Source: Hyposmocoma kahamanoa (lineage: Eukaryota > Arthropoda > Insecta > Lepidoptera > Cosmopterigidae). From it: a stretch of DNA of 64,000 bases. Numbering within the stretch: position 1 is the first letter of the stretch; every line of letters starts with the position of its first letter. The notes under the pieces were generated by a model. The model had not been told where the DNA came from. It was given only the letters and a program-made list of their open reading frames with translations, and ran no database searches. Of the stretch, positions 53,729 through 64,000 are shown in pieces. A program made the position numbers and the translations under genes. The stretch covers positions 231,253 through 295,252 of the forward strand of contig NW_020654748.1 in the NCBI RefSeq assembly GCF_003589595.1. The letters run 5' to 3'.

Positions 53729-55099
53729 AAGCTCTACTAGCGCTTCTGCGATCGTAACCGCGAATTTGTGTGAAACGTTGGCGTCGTTTCGATACGGGAA
53801 GTGAAACTTGTTTGTATTTTTTGTACTCGAGTGTTGTGACTATCGGTTCCTTAACTGGATGCGTTGTGATGGATTCGTAATTAAATATTACCGAGCAGTC
53901 GTTTCTGGATTGGAATTTAATGTTGTAAGTTGAAGTTTAATTTATTCTGAATATCTTCGCCGTCCGCAGGTTAATTACGTTTTCTGATTATGACATTAAT
54001 TAGTTTTGCGTTTAATTTTAAGACCATTACATTGTACCTCGGAATTTAAAGTCACGAACTGTATTTAAAAAAATATTTTCAAGTCAATGTTTACGAAATT
54101 GTTTGCATCACTTGTATTCTTTCATTATCACCATACAAAAGCTTCTTATCGAAACCATTAAGCATTTTTGTTTACCAAAGCAGAACCAATGCGTTTCTGA
54201 TATCTTTTAGATTTATTGCTTTTTCTTTTCCGTGTCCAAAGATATAGAAGTCGGTCACGAAATTATCAGTATCTAACGAGTTGGCTTTTTCTTTTTATGG
54301 TCGAAGCGACAGAGCATTGTGATGGGAGAGACTTGGATCTGATAAAACTGAATAACGCTTCTCGAAAATAGGCTAATGTCAGTCCCCATTACCGTGTTTT
54401 GTCACGTGTCGTAGATAGTTTCGGAGATTTAAAGGAAAGGTCTTTAAAATGTTTTGTCGTTTGAGACACGTTGGGTGCCTGCAATCTTATTTGTGCTCGA
54501 ACTAATGGTAGGTTAATAATAAGTGCTTTTAGTTTTTCGTAATACCAATTCAAATACCTCTAATCATACTTTTAAAGTCCTGTTTTTATTGTATTGTCGT
54601 TTTGGTAGAGTTATTTTCTGCGTAGAATTATGTTTAATTACAACTCATTAACTTTTCGCATATCTAGGTTTTATATTACAAATCCTTGGTAATATTACAA
54701 TAATTTTCATATTTGCTTTATTGCTTATAAAGCATTAACTTACTACTCGTAACAAGAAATCTTAATTAGTAATATATTCATGTTACCTATTGATACAGTT
54801 TTTGCTTATAAAAACCAGCTTCACGCTACAACGAGGTTATTAGTCTAATTTAAGCACCCATCCGAACATGATTTAACAAATCTGATTCTATATATATTTT
54901 TTATTATCTTTTATTAGCCAGTCACTATCACATGCAATCTTTTACCTGTAATTTTATTCGCATAACTATTTAGAAACGTTATCGTTTGTAACATTATTTA
55001 TACCGACGGTAATAGTGCAAGCAGAATGTTACAAATTTATAACTTTCCGTACAACATTTAAATTGAATTGTATTTGATTTGTAATTAACATGTTTTATT
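53729..55099. other. Unassigned AT-rich sequence
   Basis: No gene or repeat recognised. Confidence 0.35.
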
Positions 55100-55408
55100 A
55101 GCAGTAGAGCTCCTTGTGAAAGAGTTCGTCCAGGGAAGTACTGCCATCTTACCTATTTCTGCCGTCAAGAAGTAATGTCAGGTTACTGTGTTCCGGTTTT
55201 GAAGGGTACAAGTGCTGGTGAAATTACAGGCACATGGAACTTGTCAAGTTATGCCTCAGGGTGACGGGCGCAGTGGCAGTGCCCCTTAGATCTTTGCGGT
55301 TTAAATCTCTGAGTGGCACTACAACTGTTATCTGTTATGGACAGGCGTGTAGCTTACCATCAGGCGCACGACGTGTTCGTCCTGTCACTTGATATTACAA
55401 AAAAAAAT
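55100..55408 (+). repeat. Family C copy, best full-length example
   Basis: All segments in order: GCAGTAGAGCTCCTTGTGAA, AGAGTTCGTCCAGGGAAGTA, CTTACCTATTTCTGCCGTCA, TTCCGGTTTTGAAGGGTACA, GTGCTGGTGAAATTACAGGC, GCCTCAGGGTGACGGGCGCA, CCCCTTAGATCTTTGCGGTT, GAGTGGCACTACAACTGTTA, ATCAGGCGCACGACGTGTTC, GTCACTTGATATTACAAAAA. It contains a short local duplication (TGTTATCTGTTATGG). Useful as a reference for the family. Confidence 0.9.
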
Positions 55409-56014
55409 CTTTTTTGTTGGTCTTTATGTTTTTCCTACAAAGTTGTTTACTAGAAAGCTTTGCATAGGTTGATGCCTGAACTAGGTTGATCTTGCAATTC
55501 TGGTTGATAGATCTGGAAAATAATAAATATTGTATCATTTTCCGACTAATTCTGAAACTTAAAATTAAAAGATAATGTAAATCATGCAATAAAAATTCAG
55601 AAATATGGTATTCTCAATAACAAAACGACAAAATTTGAGAAGTTACACTTTTGAGATGCAGACAAAATAGATATAAATAAAAACAACGTACATAGCCCGA
55701 GCCAAGTAAGCGTTAATTCTGTATCATATGAAAAAAGGCATATGAAGTTTTTAAATTTATTTGATAAATTTCCGAAAAACGCTTATTTTCGAGTTAGTCA
55801 CTTTAATATAGAGGGTGCGACAAGTGTCCTTACTACCTATACATTTGTAAAACTATTCAATATAAGTAGGTTCAATATACATCTAATAAAACAACGGAGT
55901 ATAAGTATGAACAAAAATAACAATAAGGAACTCGAATCGGGTGATGAAGTAGGTTCGCTATTAAGTTTAATCTTAACTAGAATGGATAGTTTTGAACAGT
56001 TTTCATCATTATCA
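55409..56014. other. Unassigned AT-rich sequence
   Basis: The long plus-strand frame 55742-56218 starts here but runs into family E sequence and is not convincing as a gene. Confidence 0.35.
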
Positions 56015-56150
56015 TCAGCTGTGGGATGTATAATGATACAGGCATGGATCTTTGACGTGAAGGTTTTATCATCATGTTTTCTTTCACTGTTAGCGAGAAG
56101 AATTGCTAAGAAATGTTTACTAATGTGCAGACAGAAGTACATGATTATAT
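56015..56150 (-). repeat. Family E fragment
   Basis: TTATCATCATGTTTTCTTTC, ACTGTTAGCGAGAAGAATTG and CTAAGAAATGTTTACTAATG are the minus-strand face of the E body and leader. Confidence 0.6.
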
Positions 56151-57189
56151 ATCATGATATATATACCTTGATTTTTTTAACACAATCATTTGCAATGTAC
56201 TCTCATTTGAGCGTATAATATATGGAATTACAATGATTAGTGGATTCAGCATAAGTTTAAAAAAAAAATTGTCCTCAAAAGTTGGATTACACACATTTGC
56301 CAAGTTTTATATAAATCGGTTAGCGGAAATTCGCAAAATCAGATTCATCCCCTAGTTTGCCACCCTTTGAGATGCGAGTATTTTCTTCAAATATAAATGG
56401 GACCTATAATGAGGTATGCTCTTTCCAAAAAAAAGAATCATCAAAATCGATTCACAAAATCAGATTGAAAAACGCCGCGTGTAAAAAAATACTCCTCTTC
56501 CGTTTCCCTGTTCTCCCATTACCTTCAGATCAGTGTATTTTTATACTAAACATAGTTTTCCATATATTTAGTACTTTCAAGTACATCCATTAACATAGCA
56601 TCTTCATATTCTGATGCTTCTAATAATTGCTCTCAATATTAAAGTGCTATAAAAAAGCAACGTAATAAGCAAGATAAATCCATTTTCATGGCAAGTACGA
56701 CCTTTGATGTTAGAACATAGCCTTCAACGTTTATCGCTTTATATCTGAAAAGGCAATTTTACGAAGACCCCATTTTCGGCATATTAGTTTATGAACATTT
56801 TGTTTCATCAGAGCTCAAGTTAAATTGGTCAATTGAAGCACGGCGTTCATATATAAATTAATGAAAGATACAAAAGCCCTTCTAAGTCGGCCAAGGTATT
56901 TATTAATTGATATATAGAGGGCATTCAAATCTGTGTATCTATACATAGTTTATGACGTGAAAGAAAGAATTAACCTGGAATTGCCCCCAAGAAAATATAA
57001 ATATAAAAAGAAAAACCCCAAGAAAATATAAATTTATAGATTTATAGGATTCATTATTCATTTTTCGCGTTTTATTTTTTTAATACATAAAATCAGCTGA
57101 TATGTAAAAACCTGCATCAGCAACAACCCTACTTACTACCCAGACCAATAAGACCCAGAACCATTTCGTTTGACTACATTTCATTTTAA
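56151..57189. other. Unassigned AT-rich sequence
   Basis: No gene recognised. A 20-bp text CCCAAGAAAATATAAAT recurs at 56987 and 57017, a small local duplication. Confidence 0.4.
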
Positions 57190-57475
57190 TTTTTCAGCCG
57201 CTACTATCCTACTGCAGGGCAAAGGCCTGGCTTCCCTTTCTGCACTCATCGCAATTTAACGCTGCTACAGATCACATATAAGCATCAAACTCGTTGCGTC
57301 TAACTATCTCCTTCTGGATCTTCCACGTCTTCGTCTTGTGTTTGGTGGGATCCACTCCGTGATGGTCTTTGTCCGCAGCTCTCTTGACATGCAGCATATG
57401 TGTGCAGGCCAATCCATTTGAGTCTAGCGAACCGAGAACCAATTTGGAAAAAAAGGATATGCCAAATTTGGTGAT
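57190..57475 (-). pseudogene. LINE ORF2 C-terminus, degenerate
   Basis: One minus-strand frame reads MDWPAHICCMSRELRTKTIT, EWIPPNTRRRRGRSRRR, then stops, then IAMSAEREARPLPCSRIVAA. The order WxGHxxRM, RWxxxVxEWxPxxxRRxxGRPxxRW, and the closing phrase whose minus-strand face is CTACTGCAGGGCAAAGGCCT identify a LINE of the group common in Lepidoptera. Multiple stops show decay. Confidence 0.7.
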
Positions 57476-57496
57476 ATGAAATGACCAATCCTTAGA

Positions 57497-57600
57497 GTTT
57501 CTTACTCATTCTTCTCAGGGGAATATGCCTTATGAAGTAATAGAATTTAATCCGTATCACGATTGAAAAGTAATTTGCTTACCTATGAAATATAGGTGTC
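57497..57600. repeat. Family F tail
   Basis: TTACTCATTCTTCTCAGGGG, AATATGCCTTATGAAGTAAT and GTAATTTGCTTACCTATGAA match the tails at 17478, 32584 and 59477. Confidence 0.55.
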
Positions 57601-59024
57601 GAGACCCGTCCTCCTCCAACGTCCATAATGCCGTTGGGTCGTCGAGGTTGTCACTTTGTTACTGTTTGTTTGATGTTCTAAATTTCATTATTCACATTTA
57701 AATAATCATATACTCAAAGAACCTCTTACATCCTCGATGGTACGTTGGAAAATATCAAAAATAATAAATACATTAAGCGGATTGCAAATCAAGAATACTC
57801 ACGGCCACACAGGTGTCATTTTCACATTTCAGATCATTTTTTAAATAAAATATATCTTGTATAGAACAGAATTCAATAAAGGTACAGGAAGCATGTTATT
57901 CTCGTCAATGAATTCTTTGAATAAGTATATTTTTAGGTTAATTGGCATATCGTAACATTTGATATACGTCTTTTAAATTGTATTTAAAAGTACCTTCAGT
58001 TTTGTTAGCTTTAACACCTGGGTTGCTATGCTTTTGGTCAATTAAAGCTTTGAGTTTTTATGATTCAATTATGAGCATGTTAACAAAGCGTTTCTGCAAG
58101 ATCGTGATTTATATTACAATGGTTTTAATTACATAGCTTCTGTATTTACCTTGATGTCTTGATTGCTGAAGTATGTCGGAAATCTTTGTCTTGCGAAAGC
58201 AATTAAATAATTCAAAAACAGTTTCCTTCTTGATATTCACGGAATTCTTATCACTTTGTTATTCATCTGTTGCTGTGTTCTTTAAGTTTCTTTGTCCCAT
58301 GAAGATGCAATGTCGCATCGATCATCTGGTAGTGGTTAATGGGAGTTGGGTTTAAATTGCCCAGGCGTACATACTATGTCTCATAAATGTAAACGTTAAA
58401 ATGGATACTGTTGTCCCTTCTAATGTCAACGCAAGCTTGAATGACGAGGCCTTTGTCGCTAAAGCAGCGGAGAACCGCAAAAAGCCTAAATACTCCAACC
58501 ACTTATAGCTCTTACGTACATAGTAGCTTTATGCGGAGAAAATCCTGGTTTCTGAGGGTGAGGATGTTTTAGATCGCTTTGTTGAAACCTTAGGTATCTC
58601 TAACTTGTTGAATGATACTAACTCACACATACAAGAGCCTGCAATATCTTATTCTTATTCTTATTCTTATTCAATAGCTTGATTAGAACTTACGATCTTG
58701 AGCCGTAACTTAAGCGCTGAGTGTCGTTTATTGTTGGGCGGAAATTTTGATAACTATCAAATGATTATAAATGAAATTAACGAAGTGTTGTTAAATGGTA
58801 TTTATTAATACAGACAATTTTGACTTAAGTGAGATTTGTTTTATTGCCCCTGAGTGCATTTGAAAGATTAAACTAATTTATAGGAATTAATCTTCTTACC
58901 TTAGCTTTTATTAAAAATAATGATAGACATAACACAGGTACATGAAAAATAAAAATAAACTGGCCGTTCTTGACAATCGACTTCAAAAGTCACAAATTAA
59001 TTTAAGGAGAAATGTTTTCGCTTC
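57601..59024. other. Unassigned sequence with microsatellite
   Basis: No gene recognised. A perfect CTTATT hexamer array (about four units) lies at 58648-58672. Confidence 0.4.
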
Positions 59025-59545
59025 TATTAAATTTCGATTGATATTCCAAATTTGCCATTCACGAAGTTAAAAACTACATATAGTCAAATAGAAACTTTTT
59101 ACCAAAGGTCTGTCTACGTCTACGTAATTAAGTGACAAAAACCCATGGTTTGTCTCGGTTTTTTTTTTTGTAATACCAAAACAACGTGTGACGGGACGTA
59201 CAAGTCGTGCACCTCGTGGCAAGCGACACGCCTATCCATTGCAGTGCCACTCAGAGCCACTGCGCCCGTCAACCTGAGACATAATTTCCAAGTCCCATGT
59301 GCCTGTAATTTCACCAACACTATTATTACCCTTCCAAACCGGAACGATGTAATGCTCACATTACAGCTTGGTGGCAGAAATAAATAAAAGAAAGAAAGAA
59401 GAAGAAAGAAAGAAAGAAAGGTGGCAGTACTTCCCTGGATGAACTCTTTCACAAGGAGCCCTACCGCTACTACTCGGTCTACACAAGGGAATCTGCATTA
59501 CGAATGAATGAAAAGTTGTAAGTAAGTATAACTAGCTTACCTATG
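59025..59545. repeat. Family F copy split by family C
   Basis: Head TTGATATTCCAAATTTGCCA and TTTTTACCAAAGGTCTGTCT at 59038-59120; tail AATCTGCATTACGAATGAAT and CTAGCTTACCTATGAAGAGA at 59488-59545. The intervening 59161-59476 is a complete family C element, so the two parts belong to one interrupted copy. Confidence 0.6.
59161..59476 (-). repeat. Family C copy nested in F, with GAAA microsatellite
   Basis: T-run, GTGACGGGACGTACAAGTCG, TGCCACTCAGAGCCACTGCG, TAATTTCACCAACACTATTA, CTTGGTGGCAGAAATAAATA, then a GAAA array at about 59388-59420, then GGTGGCAGTACTTCCCTGGA, TGAACTCTTTCACAAGGAGC. In other copies the text AAATAGGTAAGGTGGCAG is continuous at this point, so the microsatellite grew inside the element. 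Confidence 0.85.
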
Positions 59546-59929
59546 AAGAGAGACATATTTGAATTTGGACCTTAATTTGTTTTCGTATTATACGTTAAGT
59601 TAATGGCACAGTCAAGTTATTGTCGAATTAAAATTAATCATATCCGACCAAAACTCAATAAATCATAATAGCAATAAAAATATCCGTTAATCATAACAAC
59701 TTAGCCTTATCCATTATCGCATTCTCCATGCGGCATTAAGAATCGTACTTCGTAACTTAATAATATTCATTATGCAGCGGAAAGCTCACGTTTGTTTACA
59801 TTTTAGCTTAGCTTTAGTTATTGGCAACCAGAGTAAGTTGATCTCTGATAGCTTCATTATTTCTAAAGCCGCTCTATAGACAATGCTCCCCTTCTGAAGT
59901 ATAGGCTTTGGCACTCATTCACTAATTAC

Positions 59930-60425
59930 ATAGTCCTTACCACGGTATGACTTCTTTTTATTTTTCCTAAATTTTATTACACCAGACGAAAGTCTTTCCC
60001 CCGGGCACGAGCTGCTCTAGTTATCACGGATATCGTCCTTGAATCGTCTCAGGTCCAAAGTTGGTCGATGTAGAGATAAAACTGTGAAATGGGGATATAT
60101 TAACCCGACTCAAAATTATTGTGCTTACGGATCCCCTACACAAAATATGTCTCACTTGCACTCATGACCACTGTGTCCGACCAGCTCCACCCGCAATGAC
60201 CTGCTAAAGGCAATGAATAATAGGGCATAGTGCTGGCTGCTTGTTGGGCTCAAGTAATATAACACTGGTTTTTTGTCAGTTTCTGTTATTGACTCGACAA
60301 GAAGAAGATTTTCTCTAAAGAGGGTAGACAGACATATCTGTTCTTAGAGCTTGTCATCTAACTCTTGATCATGGAGCGAATAACCTGTTCTAAAATATCG
60401 GGAAAATAAAAATAGTCAAACCGTA
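59930..60425. mobile_element. PLE2 copy with inverted termini
   Basis: Left terminus in minus orientation: CCTTACCACGGTATGACTTC, TTTTTATTTTTCCTAAATTT. Right terminus in plus orientation: TTGATCATGGAGCGAATAAC, AAAATATCGGGAAAATAAAA + ATAGTCAAACCGT. The 360-bp interior has no recognisable coding sequence. Confidence 0.55.
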
Positions 60426-60439
60426 ACTGCACGTTGGGT

Positions 60440-60580
60440 TTTGCAGTTTAAATTAAAAGAGAAGTTAGGTTTTTGCGATTGCTAACTATGGGACCTGTAA
60501 AGGGCCTGAAATGTTGTTTGTTAAGAAAAAATTAAATATATGCAATTTAGATCCGAGAAATAGTTTCATTTTCTACGAAA
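60440..60580 (+). mobile_element. PLE1 terminal repeat
   Basis: AGGTTTTTGCGATTGCTAAC, TATGGGACCTGTAAAGGGCC, TGAAATGTTGTTTGTTAAG, ATGCAATTTAGATCCGAG and AATAGTTTCATTTTCTACG: a solo plus-oriented terminus directly following the PLE2 copy. Confidence 0.65.
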
Positions 60581-61124
60581 TAGAACTCTTTGTCACTTAC
60601 AGTAAGTACGTCTTACTATGTAAAACCAGGACAATACAAGTCCAAATATGTACTTAAATGTCAATTTAATTGTTAACATTTTTTCAAGTTTGGAAAACAA
60701 TAAAAATTGCTACGCTTAATGCCGAACCGAAGAATTTGAAATATTTTTTATTAAGTGACTTCAGATTTTATAATTTAGATTGTGCTACCTGTAACAGATC
60801 TACTTATACTGGTCTAAGTTAGACCATAAGCTCGATAAGCTCAGAAGTCGAGTTCAAATAAAGCAAGTTTATTAAAACGAAAGTTTGAGTTAGCGAGATC
60901 ATAAAAAGTTGCATGGAATTTCAATAACCATTTGGACATGTTAAACGTACTGGTTAAAGAAAACCATGACATGATTAAACTTCCAAATACCAATAAGTTA
61001 TACTTAAAACTATATAAGAGTAAGAGAGCTTTTGAGAAGATTTATGCAATATATAGTAAGAAAATGACAAAGGTTTTACGGTTTCCGTTTGAATTTAGAG
61101 TAAATAAAATAAATTCAAATTCAT
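60581..61124. other. Unassigned AT-rich sequence
   Basis: No gene recognised; the 64-codon plus-strand frame at 60932-61126 is Lys/Asn-rich and chance-like. Confidence 0.35.
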
Positions 61125-61215
61125 AGATCGGGCGGTGGTAGCCTAGTGGAAGAACAAGCTACCGTTTCCAATCGAGATATCGGTACTTATGACTTTAATG
61201 TCTAAGTTGCTTACA
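61125..61215 (+). repeat. Family E head fragment
   Basis: GGGCGGTGGTAGCCTAGTGG (box A-like), CCGTTTCCAATCGAGATATC and TATGACTTTAATGTCTAAGT + TGCTTACATTT match the E head and leader; the body is absent. Confidence 0.6.
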
Positions 61216-61740
61216 TTTTGAATATTTATTTGTAATAGAGAAAGCAAAGTAATGAAAACAGGATTTCGGAAAAGTTCAACATTCTCGCAAAAGCGCTTTG
61301 GGACAGCGTAGCTATGACAAACAGTTGCAGACGTTAACAGTTTCACTAAATGTACGAATAAAGAGATAGCATCACCACCATTCACTCAAATAAACAAGTA
61401 CGTAGTATATGTCAATGATGAACAAATGTAAATCATAGCGGCTTAACGAGAAAACAAAGGCAATGTCCCTGAATCTGTACTTACAATCAATCGCACGTCC
61501 ACACCTTTCTGTTTCCGTAAAAGGTGATGGGTGACTTTACAATAGAAGCTTTGAATGGCAATGGTAAGATGGTTGGAGGGAAAGCGTGTGGAATTGCAGT
61601 CAATGTTTAGAAATTTACTTTTAGTACTTTGGACTTGTATTACAATGTTTTAACTAAAATTAACGGAGATGAAATCACTGTTAAAATTTTGTTTTGCGCA
61701 TAATTTATGTGCCGTATTCAACATAAGTAGACCTTCTTGG

Positions 61741-61953
61741 AACTGCTTCTGTGGCCGAATGGTTACCGTGCTGGACTGCCAAGCAGACGACCCGGGTTCG
61801 ATTTCCGGGCCGGGTGAAATATGTGTATGGCTTACATTTATTTCTCTCGTGAATTTGAGTGTAATTTGTGGTCGTCTATGTATTTGTCCATGGCACCCGC
61901 GATACAGGGTCTTCCTAATGCGAGGCGGTAAGTGGTTGCGTTATTATTATTTA
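61741..61953 (+). repeat. SINE-A copy, full length
   Basis: Head AACTGCTTCTGTGGCCGAAT + GGTTACCGTGCTGG, B-box CGGGTTCGATTTCCGGGCCG, tail TTATTTCTCTCGTGAATTTG, GGCACCCGCGATACAGGGTC, ATGCGAGGCGGT, TTATTATTATTTATT. The frame 61669-61992 across it is a shadow. Confidence 0.9.
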
Positions 61954-62032
61954 TTCTCTAACCTGCACTTTGCATGCATTTTTGAAGACTAAAACTAAAA
62001 TTACTAAACGAAATTGCTACAATCTAGAACGA

Positions 62033-62075
62033 ATTTTGTGGAACAGATGTGAACATTACATCTGTTCCACAAAAT
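62033..62075. repeat. Perfect 18-bp hairpin
   Basis: ATTTTGTGGAACAGATGT (62033-62050) and its exact complement (62058-62075) flank a 7-base loop GAACATT. It sits between SINE-A and family E copies and belongs to neither. It is not followed by a T-run and is unlikely to be a terminator in a eukaryotic context. Confidence 0.75.
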
Positions 62076-62084
62076 AATAATCAT

Positions 62085-62345
62085 CATCAAACCATTATGA
62101 ATATGTCCCACTACTTAACACGGATAGCCTCTAAGGAGGAGACTTTCAAATAATTTCCAAATGTTGTGAAACTTCTTCGACATGCTTGCATGCAAAGTTT
62201 CGTTACGATGTTTTCTTCAACGTCGGCGAAAGGTATTGCTATAAAACATTAACAATTGCACATAACGAAACCAGTCATAGGTACATACAGAGCTTCGAGC
62301 CGTCGACCTCTCACTTCCGAAGCTATCGTTCTCCCACTGGACTAT
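62085..62345 (-). repeat. Family E copy
   Basis: Minus reading: head GTCCAGTGGGAGAACGATAG, GAGAGGTCGACGGCTCGAAG, leader TTTTATAGCAATACCTTTCG, body GAAGAAAACATCGTAACGAA, ATGTCGAAGAAGTTTCACAA, distal CCTCCTTAGAGGCTATCCGT. Confidence 0.7.
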
Positions 62346-63069
62346 TACAGCTCTTGTTCTGCAACAGAATCATAATCTTTCCCGTCAACCGGATTGAACT
62401 CAATAATAGGTAGCAATCTGAGGAGAGGTTTTGAAAAGATTCTTAAAGTTTTCAAAGATTTTTGTAAATCTTCATGAACGTCCAAATTGCATAACTGTGC
62501 ACTTCCTTCATCTTTAAAGGAAGTAACAAATAGAAAACAAAATGCGATTTGAGCATTAGTGTGGGCCTGTCCCTCTCGGAATCGATCCTTTAATTCATAA
62601 TGGAAGCGTTTTTTCAATTTATTCTATACATTATTGCGACGCATATAATTAAAGTCATACATGTATGTATATATAAATACCGTCACGAATGTCTCTTTTT
62701 GTGGTAGGCAAAGATCATGAACCTACAACCGTTCCTAGAGAACTTTCTTCGCCTCAGCCACCTGCATTAATCTCTTCGATTCCCCCCGTATATTCTTTAA
62801 TACCTTTATCTTCATCCTTTTTTAAGGACATCTTCAATCTGATCGAGATATGTACGTCGAAGTCTCTTCCTACATTTCCATCAATTGGTGTTTTTTTTAA
62901 AAGAGCGTAAGCGCCATTTCAAATATTTACGTCCTCTTTTAAATTTTGTTTTAAAACTTAAGCTTAATTGACACTAAAATAAAAAACGGGACGTAAATAT
63001 TTTGAAACAGTTGTGAAAAGCTAAAATATGCTCCCTTGAAAAGTGTTTTGAAATGGAGCTTATGCCGAC
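62346..63069. other. Unassigned sequence
   Basis: Short frames on both strands (62345-62617 minus, 62689-62910 plus) have no recognised motif. Confidence 0.35.
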
Positions 63070-63305
63070 GTTATAAGATCTATAAGTTTCTGCTGATAAT
63101 CTATGAACATCTATCCTTTCTATCCTATATTATCTGTCACACCACAACGCTCTCTTCTACTGCTTGGCATTCTATCTCTGAGAGTAATACTACTCATTAC
63201 TATCCAAACTACGTGAAGTTTATATTTCAACAGCATTCATCCTACTATCATGTTTTTTCTGACATACCCAATTTTCATTATCTTAAATTAGGGTCAGGAC
63301 CAGCA
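63070..63305 (-). pseudogene. Degenerate relative of the 28.3-kb LINE
   Basis: ACCACAACGCTCTCTTCTAC, ATTTCAACAGCATTCATCCT, ACTATCATGTTTTTTCTGAC and CATACCCAATTTTCATTATC + AGGGTCAGGACCAGCA parallel, in order, the minus-strand LINE at 28580-28745 (CCGCAACGCTCTCTTATCAC, TTTCTACTGCATTAATTCTA, CTTTCATGCTTCTTCTGCC, CCAAACCCAACATTCACTAC). The frame is destroyed. The remainder to 64000 is unassigned AT-rich sequence. Confidence 0.7.
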
Positions 63306-64000
63306 GATGTACAGATGTACAGCCAAATTGATTAACAAATAGAAACTCTATCACTAAGATCACACAAATTAAAAGAACGCACAGCTAAAATGCCTGATGA
63401 TACCGTTCAACACTTTAACATTCAACGTATTGTGTACTTGTCTACTCAACCCGACAGCTAATGACTGGACGTAAGTCAAACAAATTCCGAGTTTACAGTT
63501 AATTATGGGTTTCGCTATTTGATTAATTCATTGTTCGTTATTGTTCGACGTTTTAGCGTTAATGTTTAATGGCCTCAGTAACTATAAATGTTATATAACT
63601 GGGATATAGTTTTGATCCCTCTTTTGATTCCCAGTTGCAACAAATTAGCAACTCCAATTTCTTAGTTGGATTCAAGTTTACGTGTTGTAAACCCTTACGG
63701 TAAAAGAATTCCTTAGGGTTCAATTAATTTGTGTGTTTGTCCGCTAGCTCACTCATCTACGGCCTGTTTATGCTTATTTATTTCATTATTTATGTAATGT
63801 TCTATTTATCACCTACAACCTGGATGATTTTAAGGTCAGAGTGAACAGTTATCTTACAGACCATGGCGTCTAGAAGTATGAGCGTGATTACATTTTCAGA
63901 ATTAGTTGTATGTTCTGTCAGGACAAAGATAAGATTATTTTTTGTAATACACTTTATTATTTACTTCCTACTTATAAAACAGGCATATTAAATTTATTTA

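Noticed and set aside
55742..56218. 158-codon plus-strand open frame, one of the longest in the window
   Set aside because: Its 3' third lies in a minus-oriented family E repeat, composition is AT-driven, and no domain is visible.

Overview
The window looks like a repeat-dense, gene-poor stretch of a lepidopteran (moth or butterfly) nuclear genome. It is AT-rich and has no bacterial-style operons. I recognise no complete host gene, rRNA or functional tRNA gene. What I can recognise is dispersed repeats and broken transposable elements typical of Lepidoptera: tRNA-derived SINEs, 5'-truncated RTE/CR1/Jockey-like LINEs ending in minus-strand tails such as (TAGAA)n or (ATTCAA)n, Penelope-like elements (PLEs), a piggyBac relic and several MITEs. 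By a rough tally these cover about 30% of the window. The rest is AT-rich sequence in which I see no gene; it could be intergenic or a long intron.

Repeat families are named here for reference. SINE-A has a head with TGGCCGAACGG / GGTTCGATTCC boxes and a tail containing GGCACCCGCGACACAGGG. SINE-B has a head with GTGGCTTAGTTGGTATAGCG / GGTTCGAATCC and a tail containing TTCGATCTTTGTATTAATAA. Family C is about 310 bp, has no tRNA-like head, starts GCAGTAGAGCTCCTTGTGAA and ends TCACTTGATAT + A-tail. Family E has a tRNA-like head containing TCTCAATTGAAAGGTCGACG and a body containing AACCCGCATTGGGC. Family F has a head with GATATTCCAAATTTGCCA and a tail with AATCTGTCTTACGAATGAG. PLE1 and PLE2 are two Penelope-like terminal-repeat families.

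Layout. 0-10 kb: SINE-A/B/C/E copies, a compact PLE with a GIY-YIG endonuclease fragment (7.06-7.37 kb), and an unidentified minus-strand open frame near 9.5 kb. 10-20 kb: E copies, two LINE 3' ends (10.9-11.6 and 18.8-19.3 kb) and a LINE tail at 17.5 kb. 20-33 kb: the densest part, with SINEs, a LINE RT fragment carrying FADDL, PLE1/PLE2 copies, two related TTA/TAA-flanked MITEs (one carrying a 22-bp minisatellite), a well preserved LINE C-terminal ORF at 28.3-28.8 kb, duplicated and inverted SINE-B copies, and a 204-bp TA-flanked MITE. 33-45 kb: a 42-bp perfect inverted repeat, two opposite-facing MITEs with perfect 8-bp target duplications, and a piggyBac relic. 45-64 kb: nested insertions (family C inside a LINE at 47.7 kb, a short retroposon inside E at 52.3 kb, family C inside F at 59.2 kb), more SINEs and PLE2/PLE1 copies.

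The elements do not form a pathway. Their joint story is layered insertion, with target duplications and nesting giving a partial order of events. The most interesting signals are the PLE copies whose terminal segments face each other as inverted repeats and carry a hammerhead-ribozyme-like core, the MITE with an internal ATCGAT-palindromic minisatellite, the 8-bp-TSD MITE pair with an 11-bp-duplicated 60-bp insert, and two unidentified open frames (9.41-9.63 kb and 39.67-40.01 kb, both minus).
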